Source of the DNA: Diospyros lotus
Taxonomy: Eukaryota; Streptophyta; Magnoliopsida; Ericales; Ebenaceae
Reading direction: 5' to 3'
DNA length: 64,000 bases
Assembly: GCF_014633365.1 (NCBI RefSeq)
Contig: NC_068350.1
Location: 39,485,119-39,549,118 of the forward strand
Shown here: positions 56,101-64,000 of the stretch, in pieces
Layout: each line of letters opens with the position of its first letter
Position numbering within the stretch: position 1 is the first letter of the stretch
Notes under the pieces: model-generated
What the model was told of the DNA's origin: nothing
The model's input: only the letters and a program-made list of their open reading frames with translations
The model's database searches: none
Position numbers and translations under genes: made by a program

Positions 56101-57778
56101 GACCAGAAAAAGTAAACTATATGACCCTCCAGGATGAAAAACAAACCACAAGAGGTGTATCTGAGCAAAAGGACCAAAACACAGGTGTGGGGCAATTTTC
56201 CCTAAAATTAAATGAATTATAGCAGTACATCACTGTATTTTCCATCTTTTCTTGATGAGCACGAAATAACAGTTTCAAGAAGCCTCTAAACATATTTGAG
56301 TATTAGGAAATTTTCGAACTGGAAGCCAAGTTCTTAGTTTCTCAATCCTTCTTTGGAATGATTTGAAATGTTTTCTATAATTTCTCAGTCTTGATGTGAA
56401 TCTTGCCCTCTTCCTTTTCCCATATCTTTATACTTTCTGAAGTCTTGACACACTTTAATTCCTTAATAGGAGTTTGGAATGTAATGCATAGTTGGCTACA
56501 ACTTGACAAAAGTCTTTATGACTCTAGAGTGTTATGAAGTTGTATCTACAAAAGGTTTCAGAACTACTGAAGCTCTTTTGTGGGATTTCAATACGTTGAG
56601 TAAGACTTGCTTGCCAAAACTGTAGGTTCTTCGCTCAAATTGCTCTTAGTTGGAGTATAACTTGTGTGCTTCTCATATTTAATCCTGCTAGGAGAAGTAA
56701 GACCCATCCTCAAGAAGATTATACAAATTATTACAATTAGGTTGGAATCTATAGACCTTAAATGCATGGCATCTTGATCTTGTTTGTCGCAATAATCTAA
56801 TCCTCCCACCTTTCTCAATTGGAGCAGCTGCTAGCTTTATTGATATTGCCAGATTAAGGTTTTGAAATATTGATTGCATATCCACGTCAAATGGAATCAT
56901 TCTAAATTTGAAATCATTGATGGTTAGAATCAAGTTTATGTTGCTACAAAGTACTAGTTCTAGGGAAATGTTGGACTATGACGTGATGAATTTTTTGACG
57001 AGAGATGTTGCGAACTCAAAGCTGGCTGTTTTAAAGGCATTTAAGGCTATGATATGATATGGATAACTGTACAGTCACTGTTCTGTCTTCACCGAGCAGA
57101 TCTTTTTGCTTGCAATAGTAACAGTTATTATTTTGCTTATTTTGTTTATTCCTGTTTTATGTACATGGACACTTTCCTATTAGGTTTCTAGATCTATAGG
57201 AGATGCATATTTGAAGAGACCAGAATTCTCTCTTGATCCATCATTCCCGCGGTTTCACCTCCCTGAACCTATACGTCGTCCAGTTCTGACGGCTGAACCG
57301 TCAATTTATTCGAGAGTAATACAGCCAAATGACAAATTTATTATATTTGCATCTGATGGACTTTGGGAACACTTGACTAATCAACAGGCAGCTGAAATCG
57401 TTTACAATAGCCCTAGAACAGTATGTCTGTCCTCTCTCACATTCTCTAAGTGTTATACTCCTATATATTTAGGAAATCATGTGATTGAATTACTCCTTGA
57501 CATGTTAGGGCGTTGCTAAAAGACTGCTTAAATCAGCTCTGAATGAGGCAGCTAGGAAAAGAGAGATGAGGTATGATGATCTTAAGAAGATTGAAAAGGG
57601 GGTCAGACGGTTCTTCCATGATGATATCACAGTCATTGTCATCTTTATAGACCATGACATGCTGGGAAAAAAGATTCCTGTGCCAGAAGTATCAATAAGA
57701 GGGTTCACTGACACTGCTGGGCCATCAAATTTCAACATTCTGCAAGGGATGGATGCGCATGTGAAATCTGTTACTTGA
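53184..57778 (+). CDS. Clade-D protein phosphatase 2C, four exons, 390 aa
   Basis: Mg/Mn-dependent Ser/Thr phosphatase. Arabidopsis clade-D members dephosphorylate the plasma-membrane proton pump and are restrained by SAUR proteins, with roles in growth (family knowledge). Exons: 53184-53484, 54345-54709, 57184-57420, 57509-57778, all with GT-AG junctions and matching phases; total 1173 nt. The N-terminus [20 protein letters not shown] is typical of the clade. Catalytic blocks are [10 protein letters not shown] (about residues 75-84), [27 protein letters not shown] (from 223), [12 protein letters not shown] (about 276-287) and [16 protein letters not shown]. All metal-binding Asp residues expected in these motifs are present. 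Intron 2 is 2.47 kb and repeat-bearing. The exact paralogue is not assigned. Confidence 0.95.
54710..57183. other. PP2C intron 2
   Basis: Long intron. Around 55230-55310 the phrases GAACCC and GGGTTC occur in both orientations several times (for example CACTGGGTTCCAGTGGTGGG), and again near 55900-55960 in opposite sense. This suggests an old inverted-repeat insertion. No exon or transposase was recognised. Confidence 0.4.
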
Positions 57779-60700
57779 AGGGGGAATTAATCACTTGAAT
57801 TGGTTAGTTTGCTAAGATAACCTACACTGAGCAATCTTTTTATTTTCATGACATTTGTTTTACCCCTTCTTCTTTTATGGTAAGCTACATTTGTCAATTG
57901 CTTTCTTACATTTTAATATGCATTTTTTTTATGATAATCATGTATAGACTTTTTTTTTTTTTTTGGGCACATCCTTGTATGGGGGAGGGATGTTCTATAA
58001 CATATGCTTGTGAACTTTTTCTCTTTTTAATAAATAAATAAGCATATAAAACAAAATGCTGCCTTATCTCTGCAAACACAAGGAATGGGCAACAAACCAG
58101 GGGCTTCTACAACCTGGGTAGAAGTAAATAATGCAAAACTGTACAAATGTAGACAAACAAAACATTCTGACCACCCTTGGCCACAAAAAATAAATAATGC
58201 AGCAAAAACAAAAACATCATCACAACGTTAGTCTTACTAAATGGGGCTGGCTACATGAATCAGTTTCTGTAATAATCTCTATAAAAAAATAAATAAATAA
58301 GGGAAGATAAATTTATTTTTTAAGAAATGTAATCATATGTAATAAATTTGATCATGATTCCTGCATCTTAATTGCAATAGACACCACTTCAACTGTTGGG
58401 ATGTTTATTTTAGATTAGATGCAGGAATCATGATTAAAATGATTTGGACATATGAAAAGAAAATTGATTGAAGCACCTATGGGGCAAAGTGGATGAAAAA
58501 GAGAAATTTGTAGCAAAACAGGGTGAAAAAGACCAAAGAAAACCTAGTCACACACCCTTTAACATGTCATGGGATATAATGACCTTACAATGAACCTTTG
58601 CCCCCTTCTTAGGTTTGTTGTAAAAGTACGCATTTGCAGTCCATTGCTCAGTGAGCATGAGTTTTGTCCGTTTATATTTTTTTGTGTTTTGTATTTTTTG
58701 TTAGATTTCTCTCAAGTTTAATGACTAATATCAGTGTATCCAATTGGCTTGTGCAAATCGCTAACCATTTAAAAGCCATTTTTGATTCATGTAAACTGCA
58801 AATTTCCATTTGTTGCTTTTGCTATACATTGCTTGGATAAAGTTGAAATTATGGACACTGATGATTCTAACATGCGCTTATCTTTAAATTTGTATATGAA
58901 ATGAGTAAAAGCCCGCACATCACATAGACTGGATTGTGCCATCTAGGGATACATTTCATGCAATTACCCATTGTTATCTTCAAATAAGACAGCATAGCAC
59001 CAGACATTTGTTAAATTTTTATATGCGCTTCATCAGTTGCTTCCTACAGCTACCTCCTACCTGCTTGTTTTATAATTAAATCAAGCACACTGGTGGGTTC
59101 TACAGTTAATTTCAGCAATATAATCACAAAATCTCTCATTCTTCCTTCCACAGATGAGAAAAGTATGTGTGCAAAGCTTAATCTGCAGTCTTGCAAGGCA
59201 TTCTCAAAGCACCAGTCCCGGTGTGGCATGGTTTCTCAGGTCGTCTTTTGTAAGATGGGATGTGATGCGGTAATGGAGGAAGTATGACTAGACTTCAGAA
59301 AGGACCAAAGCCACCGTGGTAAAGGTCAAAATATGTGTTTTCCGGGTGAGAGTTGTGTTATCTTTGGGACATGCAACAACGGTTAGTAATATTTTCCTTG
59401 GCTCAAATCTGCTTTAGGGTAAGAAATTGAATAAATCCTTGTTGAGAACAATGCAAGTGACAGTGTATGACATAAATGTCAGATTCAATTTTTCGTACAA
59501 TATGACTAAATCTCTCCCTTTTTGACTATTGGGAGACAATAGTATTGTCACATAACATGTGGAGCAGCCCAAGTGATGCTCTTGCTTGGACTTCTCCTAT
59601 GATGCTTGTATCTATTTCATCTGCATGACTCTTGTCAGCCACAGGGAAGAGAACTGACAGCCGGTGGCGAGAGCATTTAGGTGAAACTAATTGGATTGTC
59701 ATGCATTTTTAGTGCAATCATTTTTTCTCTAGTATTGGCTTGACGGACCATTGTTATTTCAGACCAAGCACAAAGTGTAATTGGTATGAACTCCTACAAG
59801 ATATGCAGGAGCAAGCAAAATCAGAAGCGAATTCAAATTGAACAGGAACATTGGTTACTCTATATATATATATAGAGTAAGTGCCTTTACTAGAAGTTAA
59901 ATGCTATGCATCATCCAAGTGATTTAGCTGCTTTTGTTCCTTTTCCATTATGCTTGTATTGTAACTCATCTTCCTCCTACTGTGCAGTGCTAGAATGGCC
60001 CTCCCCCTGCACATTTTTGTCATGACACTTAAAGAGGGTGTTTAGCTAGGTTTAAAAGTTGGTCAACACTAGCTTTAAAGCTGTTTTTTTAGCTTTTTGA
60101 AATTAGTGGAAGTGGTTGTTAAACGGTTTTTTAGCTTTTTGGAGCTTTAAACTTGATGAAAAAAGACATGTTCCCTCAAACAAACTGAAAATTTTAATCC
60201 ATGTCCTTGTCTTCCTTGCTAGTGTTCTTCAACGCAGTCGCGTCAGAAGCCATAGTGGCTATCCCCTGTCGCCATTGTTGTCGTCGTCTTCATCTATTGT
60301 TGTCGTCATCATGCAGATAAAGAAGCAGCAACAGCTGCTGCCTTTTTCTCTCTCTCCTTTAGGCCGAATTCTCACGAACTAGAACCCCTCGTAGCATAAA
60401 CACATATTTATATTACTGACAGTTTAAAACACATGCCTTCATTAACTCGAAACACTACATAATGTAAAGTTTTAGAAGACTTAAATAAAGTATTGAATAT
60501 ATTACTTTAGTCTTTTAAATTTTCAAAATATTATTTAATCAGTGTAAAATTTATAGTTGGCTTTTTAATTAACATTTTTATAATACTACTTCTAAGTTGC
60601 GACTTCAACTCATTAATATATTAAAAGTAAGTTATTTGAAAAGAGAAATGGATAAATTTATTTTGAAAATTCAAGATATGAAGTTATATGACTTTTTTTT

Positions 60701-60889
60701 AGAAAATTTAATAAACATAATAAAAAATATTTTTGTTTAGAATATTTTTTATATTTTACATTTTTTTGGGTCTATTTCTTGATTAACAAACATTATTTTA
60801 GTGATAATGGTGCTGGGGAAATAGGTTGAGCATTTAATGGTATTTTTCTAATTAAAGTAATAAAATGTCTAGAGATAAGGTTATCTCCA
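57779..60889. other. 3' flank of PP2C and spacer
   Basis: Begins with the PP2C 3' UTR. The region to about 60000 is less AT-rich than other spacers and may be transcribed, but the short open frame at 59093-59287 has no recognisable domain. Near 60035-60130 is GGGTGTTTAGCTAGGTTTAA, similar to one end of a hAT-type MITE; the other end was not found. A short GTCGTCGTC-type stretch lies near 60270-60310. Confidence 0.4.
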
Positions 60890-61145
60890 TTAGCATAATA
60901 AGTTATTTTTGACAAAATAAGTTTAACTTTTGAGGTTGTGGGTTTGAATCTGTCTCTGTGTAGAATTATGCAATTGTTTGTATTTATTAAATGGGTTAAG
61001 TCTTCGAGATTTGACTTGCGACGAACTTGTTCATTGACTTAGAGTTATAGAGCAAGTAGACCGTGTGTGTTAAAAAGAGAAATGAATTCAGACCAAAAAC
61101 TATCTATGATCAATGGATCTCTCAAGTTTTTTACTTTTAATCATT
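60890..61145 (+). mobile_element. Short interspersed repeat, copy 2 (SINE-like)
   Basis: Contains the B-box-like GGTTTGAATCT (about 60950) and a body that parallels the copy at 43985-44190 phrase by phrase. No clear TSD. Confidence 0.45.
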
Positions 61146-62216
61146 GGGTATCTTCTTTAATTCTTTAATTAGACATAACATCATTCTTTATTCTTTGGGT
61201 TATGGTAATATATTTGTTTCTACAAAAAGAAAATTTCAAAATCCAAAACCACTATAAAATTTGACCCTTTTATATATTATATAATATATATAAGATAAAT
61301 TACACAAAAGACATACATTTAAGGGATCACTGTTTGAGTTTCAAAAATTAGAAATTATAGCTAGCATCTTTTCTACTAAAAATTTCAAACATGATAATCT
61401 TATCATCAAATTCGTTTGTAAATCATCATTAATATTTTTTTTGAAATACTTAAAATACTTTTATAAACTCTTACTTACCTCCCTATTTTTCTCCCTCTCA
61501 ATGGCGGTGGCGAATTTCTTTCCCCCTCTCCCTTCCTTTCCCCGTAGTTAAAAAAAAAAACAGTGATGTAACTGTCAATAGATTACAATCTGATGGTCTC
61601 CTGGCCCAAATTCAACTTGTTTATTTATTTTGACACCCTTGAGTGATGGTGAGTCTCAATAATGGGTAGAACATTGAACCCCTCTATTATCTTTTATGTT
61701 TTCATTTTTCTAATTTAAAAATCAGGAGGATTGACTCCTTAAATTAGGCTTAAAACCTTATAAATGATTGAGAAAAATTAATAATGTGTTCCACCAAAGT
61801 CTCTTTGAAGGGCAAGTTCAAGGAAAATTGTCCATATTCTTTAAATAACAGACAAGCAGCCCTTTAAATAACAGACAGCAAGGACTCATGGGCGGGCTTG
61901 GACAGAAATATTCACATAAAAGGACATATTCTTATTGCATTTGACCCCTTTACAAACCAAATCATAAGAGCATTTCAAATACAGAACTCTTCAGAGAAAG
62001 ATATCAATTAAAAAAATTGAATTATCAGTATTTTGGGATTTCACTACCAATGCCCATTTTTCCTTGTAAAGAAAATGAAGAACAGAGAGAATGAATACCA
62101 AAACCAAAAACATTGGAAATCAAAGGCAACACGTTCTGCAGAGAACCGTCTCCGTAATACCAAATGCATAAATCTCGTCATCAAGAAGACATCATCAACC
62201 TCTTCCTTCTTGCAAT
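61146..62216. other. Spacer and 3' flank of the actin gene
   Basis: AT-rich DNA with a short direct repeat (CTTTAAATAACAGACA, about 61838-61875). The part near 62216 is the probable actin 3' UTR on the minus strand. No other gene is seen. Confidence 0.45.
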
Positions 62217-63849
62217 TTAGAAGCATTTCCTGTGAACAATCGATGGCCCAGATTCGTCGTACTCTGCCTTCGAAATCCACATCTGCACTCAAGAAAGAAA
62301 AACAGTATCTTCCATTAGAAGGTATATCAAAACCTCAACACAATAGCACCATAATCCAGCATTTCTTGAGTAGTCAAAGTGACTTCCCAAGTTTTACGAT
62401 AACACAATGGTTCAACGTTATGTACCCTGATGAGGGGTCCTTTTTTTGCCTCTCACTCTGCAGAAAGCCAATCTCACATGGTGACAGGTGGCCTCCATCG
62501 AAAGGTGCCACATGTCACGATCTCCCAGATTATAGAAAGAATGGCCTCTGGGATAGTTCGAAATTGAGGGGCCGAGTACCCCCGGAATCACGGAGAAAAT
62601 CTCATTTGAATTCACACTCGGTGCTTCCCCAAGTAGGACTATATAAGCCCTAATCCTTCATTGAGGTAAAACAAGCTTACACCATTAATCTTCTCGTTAT
62701 TCTGCCTTACTGATCGCTCATAAATTCCAAGGACTAACTTGACCATCAAAGCCTATTCCAAGGGACTATAGCACCGCCTTTGCAGGAGTGCAGCATGTGG
62801 TATTCTGAGTCCCAAGACCCTTGCAACATCATACCCTAACATGTATTTGTCCTAATTCCATTCCACCTTGCTAGTCTATTGGAAAAGTTGGATTATGTTA
62901 CTTGATTTTATGAACCTAATGGTCACCTTTAGCTAGCTAGCACTTGTCAGTGAGGACCTATAGTGTTACAGATGATATTAGAGCTAACCCAAGACCACTA
63001 TCAAGTGGGCGTGGGCTAGGAAGTGTTTTGAAACTAATTGGGATAAGATTAGATATAGATTTCTAGCCTGACAAGGATACTAAGAATCAAAAGGAGGGAG
63101 TTTGCCATGATTCAATCCTAAAGAGGTCAATTAATATTTTTGGATAAGGACTCATGGTATTGTAGTAGCAGACGACTAATTCTTTAAAGATTTAAAAAAA
63201 AAAAATTGAATGTAAAATGCAAATGGATACAGTACCTGCTGGAAGGTGCTTAGGGATGCCAAAATAGAGCCACCAATCCAGACACTGTACTTCCTCTCAG
63301 GTGGAGCAACCACCTTAATCTTCATGCTACTTGGAGCCAATGCAGTAATCTCCTTGCTCATCCTGTCAGCAATTCCAGGGAACATAGTGGTACCACCACT
63401 GAGGACAATATTGCCATATAAATCCTTCCTAATATCCACATCACACTTCATTATCGAGTTGTATGTGGTTTCATGTATGCCAGCAGCTTCCATCCCTATC
63501 ATAGACGGCTGGAAGAGGACTTCCGGGCAGCGGAATCTCTCAGCCCCTATGGTAATTACCTGCCCATCAGGAAGCTCATAGCTCTTCTCCACAGCTGAGC
63601 TGGTCTTTGCCATTTCTAGTTCTTGTTCGTAGTCAAGAGCAATATAGGCTAGCTTCTCTTTCATGTCCCTCACAATTTCACGCTCTGCAGTGGTGGTAAA
63701 AGAGTAACCACGCTCGGTCAAGATTTTCATGAGGGCATCTGTCAGATCACGGCCTGCCAAGTCAAGACGCAGGATTGCATGTGGCAGGGCATAGCCTTCG
63801 TAAATGGGTACTGTGTGACTGACACCATCCCCAGAGTCCAGAACAATAC
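62217..63849 (-). CDS. Actin, last two exons (partial gene)
   Basis: Cytoskeletal actin. The penultimate exon is 63849-63236 (614 nt) and encodes the C-terminal half. It starts after TTCATAG with [20 protein letters not shown], includes [20 protein letters not shown] and [20 protein letters not shown], and ends SLSTFQQ before GTACTG. The last exon is 62282-62217 and encodes [21 protein letters not shown] then TAA, after the acceptor GAGTGCAG. This is the usual plant actin exon layout; together these exons give about 226 of 377 residues. Earlier exons lie beyond the right edge; the bases from 63850 to 64000 are intron. The last intron (62283-63235) contains a solo LTR. The sequence is highly conserved and appears functional; the isoform is not assigned. 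Confidence 0.96.
62428..62831 (+). mobile_element. Solo LTR in the last actin intron
   Basis: The 404-bp segment starts TGATGAGGGG and ends GCAACATCA (TGATG/CATCA termini), with the identical 5-bp TSD TACCC at 62423-62427 and 62832-62836. It has a TATA-like CTATATAAGCCC at about 62639 and the leader-like phrase AAGCTTACACCATTAATCTT. No internal domains or second LTR are present, so it arose by LTR-LTR recombination. The lineage is not assigned. Confidence 0.85.
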
Positions 63850-64000
63850 CTATGAAGAAGGAAAGAGAAACACATCCAACAACTATGAAGATGGAGACAC
63901 GGATCAGAAGAAGCTTTCTAGAAATGGTTTTTAATTTTTTTGAAATTATTGATTCTATTAGTCTAGCTGATAAGTCAGTTCCTGCGCAGGAATAACCAAA

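Noticed and set aside
62033..62653. 206-codon open frame on the plus strand
   Set aside because: It runs antisense through the last actin exon and into the solo LTR. Composition and content are not protein-like.
62884..63180. Possible Helitron or second LTR in the actin intron, similar in feel to 6830-7120
   Set aside because: Only a few short phrases are shared, with no termini or TSDs, so no element is called.
1..64000. CRISPR arrays, operons, ribosome-binding sites, prokaryotic terminators, intact tRNA or rRNA genes
   Set aside because: The window is plant nuclear DNA. I found no intact tRNA or rRNA gene; the only 5S-like sequence is in the Cassandra LTR.

Overview
The window is nuclear DNA of a flowering plant, almost certainly a eudicot. 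The evidence is AT-rich intergenic DNA, GT-AG introns, plant-specific gene families (VQ, MASS, LEA group 1, clade-D PP2C) and typical plant transposons. I cannot name the species. All exon maps below were read by eye from splice signals and codon phase, with no alignment software.

Genes, left to right: (1) the 3' part of a CCCH zinc-finger/KH-domain RNA-binding gene (+, 3055-3799), whose first exon(s) lie left of the window. (2) A two-exon MASS-like MAPK-substrate gene (-, 7794-5580), whose 90-nt last exon sits 1.8 kb from exon 1. (3) A complete 14-exon POLD2, the DNA polymerase delta small subunit (-, 23809-10970, 441 aa). (4) A single-exon VQ-motif gene (-, 36202-35759). (5) A two-exon LEA group 1 gene (+, 45547-46065) with ABRE/G-box motifs upstream. 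(6) A four-exon clade-D PP2C gene (+, 53184-57778, 390 aa). (7) The last two exons of an actin gene (-, 63849-62217). These are ordinary housekeeping, stress and signalling genes and do not form a pathway or operon.

The DNA between and inside the genes is a layered collection of mobile elements, many with target-site duplications (TSDs) I could read directly. A decayed Ty3/gypsy chromovirus (16134-21405, TSD TATGC) sits in POLD2 intron 5. A Mutator-like MITE with a perfect 9-bp TSD is at 4714-5064. A large Mutator-like non-autonomous element (26638-28355) carries a tandem array of self-complementary hairpin units. A PIF/Harbinger-like element is at 28442-29337. Two tRNA-type SINEs have TSDs (29474-29692 and 42576-42745). 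A CACTA-like MITE is at 36558-37268. A Cassandra solo LTR carrying 5S rRNA-like sequence is at 40742-40967. A decayed hAT transposon is at 48359-49366. A solo LTR (62428-62831, TSD TACCC) lies in the last actin intron. A long-armed foldback element (1551-2325) lies in the presumed CCCH-KH intron.

I found no clearly new protein system. The most unusual structures are the hairpin minisatellite and perfect palindrome at 27303-27870, the ACTCGATTA-word array at 41820-42900, and the duplicated 3' end of the VQ gene.
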